64,000 bases of DNA, taken from assembly GCA_002478115.1 (NCBI GenBank), contig DLMH01000075.1, positions 103,256 through 167,255 of the forward strand. The letters run 5' to 3'. Below are positions 56,745-64,000 of the stretch, one piece after another. The notes under the pieces were generated by a model that saw only the letters and a list, made by a program, of their open reading frames with translations, had not been told where the DNA came from and searched no databases. Source of the stretch: Candidatus Acidiferrum typicum. GTDB taxonomy: Bacteria > Acidobacteriota > Terriglobia > Acidiferrales > UBA7541. Numbering within the stretch: the stretch's first letter is position 1; every line of letters starts with the position of its first letter. The translations under genes and the position numbers were made by a program.

Positions 56745-56905
56745 ACCTGCGCCAGATTCGAGATACCATTTAACTTACCGGTATTTCCTCTCGGCGGCTA
56801 CGCGACCTTTCCGATGTCAGCGGGCTCGGATGAATCGGCAGTTCGCGCCATCAAGTGAAGAGGGGCTGGCGGGACGACACGCATTGGGTGGGGACGACTA
56901 CGCCA

Positions 56906-56933
56906 TTGACATTGGATATTGTATACATATATC
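56906..56933 (+). promoter_or_regulatory. Promoter with internal operator, hypD activase operon
   Basis: TTGACA at 56906-56911, a 16-bp spacer and TATATC at 56928-56933. The operator ATATTGTATACATAT (56916-56930) fills the spacer and touches the -10 box. Confidence 0.6.
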
Positions 56934-57005
56934 CTCAACTTGTACCCTCCGCCCTCGTGGGTTACGCATTTGCTTCCTCTAGACCCCATTTCCGACGATT
57001 CTCTC

Positions 57006-57908
57006 CTGACGGCTTCCGGTGTTGTATTCAGTTTCATGCGTTTCTCGCTCCACGACGGACCGGGCCTTCGCACCACCGTCTTTCTGAAGGGTTGTCCGTT
57101 GAGGTGTCCCTGGTGCCATAACCCGGAAAGCCAGTCATATCAATCGGAGGCAATGTACGCCTCGGACCGCTGCATCAGTTGCCTGGCGTGCTGCTCCGTC
57201 TGCGAGTCGGGCGCGCTCCACTGGGACCATGGCCCGGAGCGCGATCCTGCTCGTTGCACGCTCTGTGGCGCCTGCTCGGAGGCTTGTCCGGCCGAGGCGC
57301 GCAAGTTGGTGGGCAAACAGATACCGGTGAGAGAGCTCATAAAGGAGATCCGCCGCGACATCGCCTTCTTCGATGAGTCGGGCGGTGGCGTGACCTTTTC
57401 CGGAGGCGAGCCGCTGGCCCAGCCCCAATTCCTGGAAGCGGCGCTGGCCGTCTGTAAGTCGGAAGGGATTCACACGGTAGTTGATACGTGTGGTTATGCG
57501 CCTTCCGCCGTCATACGCCGTATCATGCCCTATGTGGACGAGTTCCTCTTCGACCTGAAACTGGCCGACGACGCGCGCCACCGCCAAGTGGTGGGCGTCA
57601 GTAACGCTCTGATTCTGGAAAACCTTGGCATCATTGCCCGTGAGCATGCCGCTGTTGCAGTGCGCATCCCGGTGATTCCGGGAATCAACGACGATGAGGA
57701 CAACTTGGAACAGAGCTTCCGGCTTCTCGGCGAACTTGGCCTGAGCAACGTGGACTTGCTGCCGTATCATGCGTCCGCGATGGAGAAGTATCGCCGATTG
57801 TCACTTGCGTATCGGCTGACAGATGTGAAATCTCCGGCAGCGGCGAGAATGCAGGAAATTGCCGCGCGCTTCGCGTGCCGTGGCTTTCAAATACGAATTG
57901 GAGGGTGA
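57006..57908 (+). CDS. Glycyl-radical enzyme activating protein (radical SAM)
   Basis: Radical SAM activase with the cluster CPLRCPWC (CxxxCxxC) after FSLHDGPGLRTTVFLKG, two 4Fe-4S ferredoxin-type motifs (CISCLACCSVC and CTLCGACSEAC) and GGVTFSGGEPLAQP. This is the long, ferredoxin-insert class serving dehydratase-type glycyl radical enzymes. Start is uncertain: the conserved N-terminal strand SGVVFSF lies before the first ATG (57036), so a CTG at 57006 is used here; TTG at 56919 or 56940 are alternatives. It is 3 nt upstream of the radical enzyme and installs its glycyl radical. Confidence 0.87.
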   Translation: MTASGVVFSFMRFSLHDGPGLRTTVFLKGCPLRCPWCHNPESQSYQSEAMYASDRCISCLACCSVCESGALHWDHGPERDPARCTLCGACSEACPAEARKLVGKQIPVRELIKEIRRDIAFFDESGGGVTFSGGEPLAQPQFLEAALAVCKSEGIHTVVDTCGYAPSAVIRRIMPYVDEFLFDLKLADDARHRQVVGVSNALILENLGIIAREHAAVAVRIPVIPGINDDEDNLEQSFRLLGELGLSNVDLLPYHASAMEKYRRLSLAYRLTDVKSPAAARMQEIAARFACRGFQIRIGG

Positions 57909-57911
57909 TCC

Positions 57912-60290
57912 ATGAACGAACGTGTTGCACGGTTGCGCAGTGAAAGTTTGGGCGTGAAGCCCTGGCTGTCCATCGAGCGTGCCGCCCTAATCACCGATTT
58001 CTACGAGCAGAGCACGGAGACTTGCGTCCCTGTTCGCCGCGCCTTGGCCTTTCAACATGTGATGGAACATAAATCGGTCATCATCGGAGAAGGCGAATTG
58101 ATCGTGGGCGAGCGAGGTCCCAGCCCGAAGGGCACCCCTTCTTTTCCGGAATTGTGCTGCCACACCATGGAGGACCTCGATATTCTCGACACGCGCGAGA
58201 AAACCTCCTACAGCGTCAGCGACGAAACACGCCAAATTCACAAGGATCGCATCATTCCTTATTGGCGCGGGCGCTCCATGCGCGACTTGCTCTTCCGCGA
58301 AATGACCCAAGAGTGGAAGGCCGCCTACGAGACCGGCATCTATACGGAATTCATGGAACAGCGCGCTCCCGGACATACTGTTCTGGGCGACGTCCTCTAC
58401 AGCAAGGGATTGCTAGGGTTGAAGTCGGACGTTGAGCGGAGCCTCGCGACGCTGGATTTCAGGAATGATCCAAGGGCCTATGAAAAGCAGCAGGAGTTAA
58501 AGGCGATGGCAATCGCCGCCGATGCCGTCATCCGGTACGCCGAGCGTCATGCCGAACTTGCGGATGAACTCGCCGCCAGGGAGAAGGACATGGTTCGCAG
58601 GGAGGAACTCCACACGATCTCCGACGTCTGCCGCCACGTGCCCGGCAACCCGCCGCGCAATTTCTGGGAATCCTTGCAGGCCTACTGGTTTGTGCATCTG
58701 GGGGTGGTCACAGAGCTGAATACCTGGGATTCGTTCAATCCCGGCCGCATGGACCAGAATCTTTTCCCCTTCTACGTCCGCGATCTCAAGTGCGGTGCGC
58801 TGACGCGCGAGCGAGCGCGCGAACTGCTCCAGTGCTTCTGGGTCAAGTTTAACAACCAGCCAGCCCCGCCCAAGGTTGGCGTCACTGCGGCCGAGAGTGG
58901 AACTTACACGGACTTTGCCAACATAAATACGGGCGGGCTCAAGCCGGACGGCTCCGACGGAGTCAACGAATTGACCTACCTCATCCTGGAAGTCATCGAC
59001 GAGATGCGCTTGCTGCAACCTTCCTCGAATTTGCAGTTGAGCATGAAAAACCCGAACCGCTTCCTCAAACGTGGACTGGAAATCGTGCGCAAGGGTTGGG
59101 GCCAGCCATCCATCTTCAATGCCGACATGGTGGTGGAAGAGTTGCTCCGCCAGGGCAAGAGCCTCGAGGATGCGCGCCGCGGCGGCATCTCGGGCTGTGT
59201 CGAGTCGAGCGCGTTCGGCAGGGAAGCCTGCATTCTTACGGGCTACTTCAATCTCCCCAAGGTGCTGGAAATCACGCTGAACAACGGTGTGGACCCTCGG
59301 ACCGGCAAAAAGATTGGCGCCGAAACCGGAGATCCCCGCGAATTCAAAACCTACGATGAGATGTTCGCGGCATTCCGCCGCCAGCTCCATCATTTTGTCG
59401 AGATTAAGATCCGCGGCAATAACGTCATCGAGCGGCTCTACGCCGATTACATGCCGGCTCCCTTCCTCTCACTCCTGATCGAGGACTGCATCGCAAACGG
59501 CAAGGACTACAATGACGGTGGCCCGCGCTACAACACCACCTACATCATGGGCGTCGCGCCGGGCACCTGCACCGATTCCCTGGCGGCCATCAAGTATCAC
59601 GTCTTCGACCATCAATCGGTCACGATGGATGATTTGCTCCAGGCTTTGCAGGACGACTTCCAGGGTTGGGAAGCGTTGCGGCTCCGGCTCTGGAACAAAA
59701 CCCCAAAGTACGGCAACGACAATGATTATGCCGACGACATCCTCCAGTCTGTCTTCACTGCTTACTACGACGAAATCAACGGCCGCCCGAATACCAAGGG
59801 CGGATTCTACCGGGTGAATTATCTCTCTACCACCTGCCACGTTTACTTCGGTTCGGTGACCGGTGCGACCCCGGATGGCAGGAATGCCTGGGAGCCGCAT
59901 TCGGATGGTATTTCCCCGGTGCAAGGCGCCGACAGGTACGGCCCCACGGCGGTGCTGCAGTCCGCTGCCAAGATGGATCACGCGCGCACCGGAGGTACCC
60001 TGCTCAATCAGAAATTCACGCCGGCGGTTGTGGAAGGCCAGGAAGGCATTGACCACCTCACGCACTTGGTGCGGACCTATTTCAAACTCGGCGGCCACCA
60101 CATCCAGTTCAACGTGGTAAACGCGGCGACTCTTCGCGAGGCCCAGAAACACCCGGAGCAGCATCGTGACCTTATCGTCAGGGTCGCCGGTTACAGCGAT
60201 TACTTCTGCGACCTTACCAAAGCCCTTCAAGACGAGATTATCGCGCGCACCGAACAGACGGCCATCGCTCCTGCCCTTGTCGAGGCGTAA
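57912..60290 (+). CDS. hypD: Glycyl radical enzyme, trans-4-hydroxy-L-proline dehydratase (HypD)
   Basis: A 792-residue GRE with PFL-like domain, active-site Cys429 and Glu431 in GISGCVESSAFG, and the glycyl radical loop RVAGYS with Gly760. Compared with the HypD residues I recall (H160, D278, S334, F340, C434, E436, Y450, T645, F152), every one has its match here exactly five positions earlier (H155, D273, S329, F335, C429, E431, Y445, T640, F147). HypD removes water from hydroxyproline to give pyrroline-5-carboxylate in an oxygen-sensitive reaction. The neighbouring Xaa-Pro peptidase and permease support this. The reductase ProC is not in the window. Confidence 0.82.
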   Translation: MNERVARLRSESLGVKPWLSIERAALITDFYEQSTETCVPVRRALAFQHVMEHKSVIIGEGELIVGERGPSPKGTPSFPELCCHTMEDLDILDTREKTSYSVSDETRQIHKDRIIPYWRGRSMRDLLFREMTQEWKAAYETGIYTEFMEQRAPGHTVLGDVLYSKGLLGLKSDVERSLATLDFRNDPRAYEKQQELKAMAIAADAVIRYAERHAELADELAAREKDMVRREELHTISDVCRHVPGNPPRNFWESLQAYWFVHLGVVTELNTWDSFNPGRMDQNLFPFYVRDLKCGALTRERARELLQCFWVKFNNQPAPPKVGVTAAESGTYTDFANINTGGLKPDGSDGVNELTYLILEVIDEMRLLQPSSNLQLSMKNPNRFLKRGLEIVRKGWGQPSIFNADMVVEELLRQGKSLEDARRGGISGCVESSAFGREACILTGYFNLPKVLEITLNNGVDPRTGKKIGAETGDPREFKTYDEMFAAFRRQLHHFVEIKIRGNNVIERLYADYMPAPFLSLLIEDCIANGKDYNDGGPRYNTTYIMGVAPGTCTDSLAAIKYHVFDHQSVTMDDLLQALQDDFQGWEALRLRLWNKTPKYGNDNDYADDILQSVFTAYYDEINGRPNTKGGFYRVNYLSTTCHVYFGSVTGATPDGRNAWEPHSDGISPVQGADRYGPTAVLQSAAKMDHARTGGTLLNQKFTPAVVEGQEGIDHLTHLVRTYFKLGGHHIQFNVVNAATLREAQKHPEQHRDLIVRVAGYSDYFCDLTKALQDEIIARTEQTAIAPALVEA

Positions 60291-60336
60291 AAGCCGAACG
60301 GGAACATTGCTGTGCCGGCTCGCAGGAGGGAATCGC

Positions 60337-61506
60337 ATGCACTCCATCCAGACCATCCAGGAAGAGCTTCAGCAGAGGGGTGTAGACGCGTGGCTGTTCT
60401 GCGACCATCACCATCGCGACCCCATCGCCTATCGCATCCTGGGATTGCCGGAATCCCTGATGGTGACGCGGCGCTGGTTTTACCTTGTTCCCGCGCAGGG
60501 CGTCCCGGTTAAACTCGTTCATCGCATTGAGGCATTTCACCTGGACTCTTTGCCGGGAGAGAAGCGCGAGTATGCGGCAGGGTCCGAGCTCACAGCAAAA
60601 CTGGCCGAATTGTTGGGAGCGGTGACGAATCTGGCCATGCAATTCTCTCCCAACAACCTGATCTTCAATGTCTCCCTAGTGGATGCCGGCACCGTTGACC
60701 TGGTGCGCAGTCTGGGGAAGAACGTTGTCAGCTCCGCCGACCTGATTTCGAAGCTGGAGGCGGCTTGGACAAAAGAGCAGATCAGCAGCCACTTCGCTGC
60801 CCGCGCCTCCATTGATGTGATCACCAGAGCCGCGTTCCGGGAAATTGGCCGCAGGCTGAACTCAGGCGCGACAACCGAATTCGAAATGCAGCAATGGCTT
60901 CTGGAGGCCTTCCGCCGAGACAACCTGGTCTCCGACGCTCCGCCGCTGGTTGCCGTCAACGCGAACAGCAGCAACCCGCACTACTCTCCCACTGCGGAAC
61001 GCAACTCGCCCATCCGCCGCGGCGATTTTGTCTTGCTCGATATTTGGGCCAAGAAGAATGTTCCGAACGCCGTGTATTACGACATCAGTTGGACGGGCTT
61101 TGCCGGATCGCAAGTCCCGGAGCGAGTGCGCGAAATCTTCGATATCGTCCGCCGCGCTCGCGATGCCGGCATCCGAAAAGTTCAGCAGGCAATTGCCGCC
61201 GGAGAGAAGCTAGCCGGGTGGGAAGTCGATAAGGCCTCGCGTGATGTGATTGCAGGCGCCGGATACGGATCCTTTTTCAATAACCGCACCGGTCACTCCA
61301 TCGGAACCGAAGTGCACGGGAACGGTGCGAACATGGACAATTTCGAAGTGCGCGACGAAAGGGAAGTGATTCCCAATACCTGCTTCTCGATTGAGCCTGG
61401 AATCTACCTCCCTGAATTCGGCCTGCGCAGCGAAATCAACATGCTGGTTCGTGCAAGCTCGGCCGAAGTAACGGGCATGATCCAGCAGGAAATTGTCCTT
61501 TTCTAA
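60337..61506 (+). CDS. M24 family Xaa-Pro peptidase
   Basis: A 389-residue aminopeptidase P / prolidase-like enzyme. The N-terminal creatinase-like domain (MHSIQTIQEELQQRGVDAWLFCDHHHRD) precedes the pita-bread catalytic domain with metal ligands in LLDIWAKK, YYDISWTG, GHSIGTEVHG, FSIEPGIYLP and LRSEINML. It cleaves Xaa-Pro bonds and plausibly Xaa-Hyp, releasing free imino acid for HypD. The ATG at 60337, preceded by AGGAGGG, lies 46 bp after the hypD stop. Confidence 0.9.
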   Translation: MHSIQTIQEELQQRGVDAWLFCDHHHRDPIAYRILGLPESLMVTRRWFYLVPAQGVPVKLVHRIEAFHLDSLPGEKREYAAGSELTAKLAELLGAVTNLAMQFSPNNLIFNVSLVDAGTVDLVRSLGKNVVSSADLISKLEAAWTKEQISSHFAARASIDVITRAAFREIGRRLNSGATTEFEMQQWLLEAFRRDNLVSDAPPLVAVNANSSNPHYSPTAERNSPIRRGDFVLLDIWAKKNVPNAVYYDISWTGFAGSQVPERVREIFDIVRRARDAGIRKVQQAIAAGEKLAGWEVDKASRDVIAGAGYGSFFNNRTGHSIGTEVHGNGANMDNFEVRDEREVIPNTCFSIEPGIYLPEFGLRSEINMLVRASSAEVTGMIQQEIVLF

Positions 61507-61566
61507 TCGTTCAATTGCGGCGTGAGGAGCCGAGACCCACACCAGAATAGCATTGCATTAAGATTG

Positions 61567-61581
61567 AATATAGTATACAAA
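61567..61581. promoter_or_regulatory. GTATAC-type operator of the permease gene
   Basis: AATATAGTATACAAA. The TATACA at 61574-61579 stands 15 bp after TTGCAT (61553-61558), the same spacing as at the TonB receptor promoter. Confidence 0.55.
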
Positions 61582-61649
61582 CTGGCCTGCCCTATGGCTC
61601 TCTCTATTTCGTCGGCACTAAACCTGTTGTTGCTACCTTGAGGAGTGGC

Positions 61650-63176
61650 GTGCCTCTCGATACATCCCCAACTCCGCCAGCCTCGGCCACCATATCTCCC
61701 CCGCCCACCTTTGCGCGTGGTCTTGGTCTGTTCGACTCCGTGATGGTGGTTGTAGGGGTCATGATCGGGTCGGGCATTTTCATCGTTTCGGCCGACATGG
61801 CCCGCCAAATTGGGAGTGCCAACTGGCTTTTGGTGGCGTGGGCTTTTGCCGGAGTGCTCACCATCGCTGGGGCGCTATCTTATGGCGAATTGGCGGCGAT
61901 GATGCCGCGGGCCGGCGGCATGTATGTGTACCTCAGGGAAGCATTTTCGCCTCTTTGGGGGTTTCTGTACGGCTGGACGCTGTGTACGGTGATACAAACC
62001 GGCACGATCGCGGCGGTCTCGATTGCCTTCGCCCGATTCAGTGGAGTGTTGTTTCCATGGGTTTCTGAGAGCCATTATCTGATCGCGCCAATCCACGTAT
62101 CGCGAGGCTATGGTTTCTCCTTGTCCACGGCGCAAGTCGTGGCAATTTTTTTGATTGCAATCTTGACCTGGACGAACAGCCGCGGCCTGCAATATGGAAA
62201 AGTCGTGCAGAACGTGTTTACGGTCGCTAAAACTGCGGCTCTGCTCGGGCTGATCGTCCTTGGATTGGCCTGGGGCTGGAATTCCGCCGCGGTACGCGAC
62301 AATTTCAGCCATGGATGGACTGCGCGCGGAATTCCCTCGATCGCTCACGGACTGGACGCAACCTCCGCATTTGGCTTGTTTCTGGCCATCTGCGTGGCCC
62401 AAACGGGATCGCTGTTCGCCGCCGACTCCTGGCACGACATCACATTCACTGCTGGTGAGGTTCGCGATCCGAAGCGAAACCTGCCGCTATCTCTGGGAAT
62501 CGGCACCGCGATCGTGATTACCCTGTATTTGCTGGCAAACTTCGCTTACCTCGTGACCCTTCCCCTTTCCGCGATTCAGCATGCCCCGGCCGACCGCGTG
62601 GCAACGGCAATGCTGCAGACAATGTTCCCTGTCCTCGGGGCCGGATTGATGGCCGGCGCGATCATGGTTTCCACGATCGGTACAGTGAACGCCTTGACTC
62701 TGGCCGGGGCTCGGACGTACTACGCCATGGCTCGCGACGGCTTGTTCTTTCCCTCTGCCGGACGGCTGAACGAGGCGCGCGTTCCGGCGCACGCTCTCCT
62801 CATCCAGGGGCTTTGGGCCGCATTCCTGGTATTGCCGCGTACCTATGACGCTTCCACCCGAGCGTATGGAAATCTCTATAGCAATTTGCTGGACTACATC
62901 ATCTCTGCGGCGCTGATCTTCTACATTCTCACGATCGCTGGAATTTTCCGTCTGCGCGTTAAAAAACCAGACGCCGAGCGGCCGTACCGCGCATTCGGGT
63001 ACCCTTGGCTTCCCAGTCTGTATATTCTCGGGGCGGCTATGATCCTCTCGGCCCTGTTCACCTATCGCGCATCGACCACATGGCCGGGCCTCGTCATCGT
63101 TATCGCGGGAATTCCCGTCTACTATCTACTCGCGCGATCGGCGGGAGATCGGCGCATCCCGGGGGAATCACCATAG
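61650..63176 (+). CDS. APC superfamily amino-acid permease
   Basis: A 508-residue permease with about twelve helices. The first carries the substrate-backbone loop VVGVMIGSGIFIVSADMAR, followed by ALSYGELAAMMPRAGGMYVYLREAFSP, the LAT/SteT-type pattern. Late helices include LVIVIAGIPVYYLL. Likely imports proline, hydroxyproline or other amino acids; specificity cannot be read. The start is taken as GTG at 61650 with a GAGGAG box 4 nt ahead (TTG at 61638 is possible). It has its own GTATAC operator 69 bp upstream. Confidence 0.87.
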   Translation: MPLDTSPTPPASATISPPPTFARGLGLFDSVMVVVGVMIGSGIFIVSADMARQIGSANWLLVAWAFAGVLTIAGALSYGELAAMMPRAGGMYVYLREAFSPLWGFLYGWTLCTVIQTGTIAAVSIAFARFSGVLFPWVSESHYLIAPIHVSRGYGFSLSTAQVVAIFLIAILTWTNSRGLQYGKVVQNVFTVAKTAALLGLIVLGLAWGWNSAAVRDNFSHGWTARGIPSIAHGLDATSAFGLFLAICVAQTGSLFAADSWHDITFTAGEVRDPKRNLPLSLGIGTAIVITLYLLANFAYLVTLPLSAIQHAPADRVATAMLQTMFPVLGAGLMAGAIMVSTIGTVNALTLAGARTYYAMARDGLFFPSAGRLNEARVPAHALLIQGLWAAFLVLPRTYDASTRAYGNLYSNLLDYIISAALIFYILTIAGIFRLRVKKPDAERPYRAFGYPWLPSLYILGAAMILSALFTYRASTTWPGLVIVIAGIPVYYLLARSAGDRRIPGESP

Positions 63177-63246
63177 CCTGCTGCTTCGCCTCGTACAATT
63201 CCCGGAGCTCCACCGAGAGCTCCGATGCAGCTCTCAAGAAGGAGTT

Positions 63247-63510
63247 TTGCCGTTTGCACGAACGATATCTGCCGCCGACGCCCAAGCGTGCGTTGAGCCG
63301 GGGCGCATAATCGCCGGAGGCGTGCGCGATGTCCCCGGCAAAACGATGTTCAAGAGAATGAGATATCTCGAAGCGCATGCGGACGACCTGCCCAAGCTCA
63401 TGCTGCAGGTGCTGCGCGGAAATCCGGCATCGAACTTCAACCTGATTCACCCACCAATGCACCCCTAGGCCGACGCCGGATTTTTCATTATGGAGCAGAC
63501 GCAATATCCG
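63247..63510 (+). pseudogene. Proline racemase family (hydroxyproline epimerase/dehydratase-type), truncated
   Basis: The frame reads ISAADAQACVEPGRIIAGGVRDVPGKTMFKRMRYLEAHADDLPKLM, then LRGNPASNFNLIHPPMHP, a proline-racemase N-terminus in which the usual DAHACGEPGR has become DAQACVEPGR (H to Q, G to V). It hits TAG at 63466-63468 and continues ADAGFFIMEQTQYP, which is still homologous. The rest of the gene is missing. It is a different subfamily from the epimerase pseudogene at 35 kb. Confidence 0.75.
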
Positions 63511-64000
63511 CGGGTGTCAGACCAGTCTCCGTCTAGACTCCAAATAGTGTCGAAAGAAACCAATACGACCATGCAGTGGAAATCAGTCGGCCCGTAAAAT
63601 CAATGGTTTGGGTGGTGGATGAAGACCCAAAGGTCGTTAGAAGGCAGACGCTCTATGCAACTGCTGAGGTTCGGGTGCCAGAGCTTCACCCCACACAATG
63701 TGGGAACAACTTGCAAACAAAACCAGCCGAATACCAACTAAGACCGTATACTGCGACACAAGAAAAAGCGAGACGAATCAACAACATGTTAGATTTTTGC
63801 CAGACTGAGTTCTGCACTCTCCTACCAAAACATCTGTTTCTGCCACGGCCTAAGCTGGCTTTGGGGAATCTGCTGACACGTGGGGCGAAAGTAGACGGGT
63901 CCGCTGGCAGATGCAAAGTGATTGAGAGTCGGAGCGGCTCACCCTTCGCGAACAGCTGCAGTTTGTGCGGGGCGCCGTGAGCTCGACGGCTATTCTATCT
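63511..64000. other. Right-end intergenic region, no gene supported
   Basis: A 134-codon reading frame (63576-63980) exists but has no recognised domain, no convincing ribosome-binding site and an odd amino-acid mix, so it is not called as a gene. A lone CCGTATACTG at 63744-63753 lacks the TT/AA flanks of the operators elsewhere. Confidence 0.45.

Noticed and set aside
63744..63753. CCGTATACTG as an operator
   Set aside because: Core GTATAC alone is expected several times by chance; the conserved TT/AA flanks are missing and no gene follows.
63576..63980. 134-codon ORF at the right end
   Set aside because: No domain, signal or ribosome-binding site; could be part of a gene eroded beyond recognition, but there is no evidence.

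Overview
The window looks like a chromosomal segment of an Acidobacteriota bacterium (inferred, not proven). It is moderately GC-rich. It carries an Oar-type TonB receptor with an N-terminal carboxypeptidase-regulatory-like domain, FG-GAP/ASPIC (CRTAC1/UnbV) proteins paired with TPR lipoprotein-like partners, hopanoid side-chain genes, and Tat-exported glycosidases. There is no phage module, no CRISPR array and no rRNA. There is one tRNA, tRNA-Gln(CUG), with a decayed tyrosine recombinase beside it.

Left part (1-25 kb), mostly envelope functions. A partial alpha/beta hydrolase (1-401, minus) is followed by a NatAB-type ABC exporter with a 53-residue zinc-ribbon protein upstream. A plus-strand tripartite-efflux operon comes next: HlyD-type adaptor, TPR protein, MacB-type permease lacking its own ATPase domain, and a TolC-like channel. 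A PLP decarboxylase precedes a hopanoid/polyprenyl-sugar block: HpnJ (radical SAM), two overlapping SMR/ArnE-ArnF-like proteins, a multi-spanning protein, a polyprenyl-phosphate glycosyltransferase (DPM/ArnC type), an ArnT-like GT39 transferase and HpnI. This block is interrupted by two copies of a ~196-bp dispersed repeat. An HGSNAT-like acyltransferase, a DUF2188-like small protein, an unrecognised 320-residue protein, a flavin reductase, a PPK2 kinase and an acidobacterial-type secreted protein complete the section.

Right part (25.9-63.5 kb), the most interesting region. It reads as a locus for hydroxyproline-rich plant glycoproteins (extensin/AGP type). The sugar-removing enzymes are GH127 beta-L-arabinofuranosidase, GH51 alpha-L-arabinofuranosidase, a GH27 alpha-galactosidase remnant and two large uncharacterised (alpha/alpha)6-type proteins. 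The peptide-degrading enzymes are a DPP-IV-like S9 peptidase, a DUF885 metallopeptidase and an M24 Xaa-Pro peptidase. Uptake is by a TonB receptor and an APC permease. Two routes for hydroxyproline are present. The oxidative route (epimerase, three-subunit FAD/2Fe-2S dehydrogenase, DapA-type deaminase, ketoglutarate-semialdehyde dehydrogenase) is broken: the epimerase has an internal deletion plus a nonsense codon, and the last two genes are fused out of frame by one deletion. The anaerobic route is intact: a glycyl radical enzyme that matches trans-4-hydroxy-L-proline dehydratase (HypD) at all the active-site positions I can recall, with its activase next to it. A third proline-racemase-family gene at 63.2 kb is also a pseudogene.

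Five intergenic sites carrying TTGTATAC on one strand or the other (one a perfect 18-bp palindrome) and a sixth degenerate one lie at the promoters of these genes. They are probably operators for the FCD-type GntR regulator encoded at 30.1-30.8 kb and would tie the region into one regulon.
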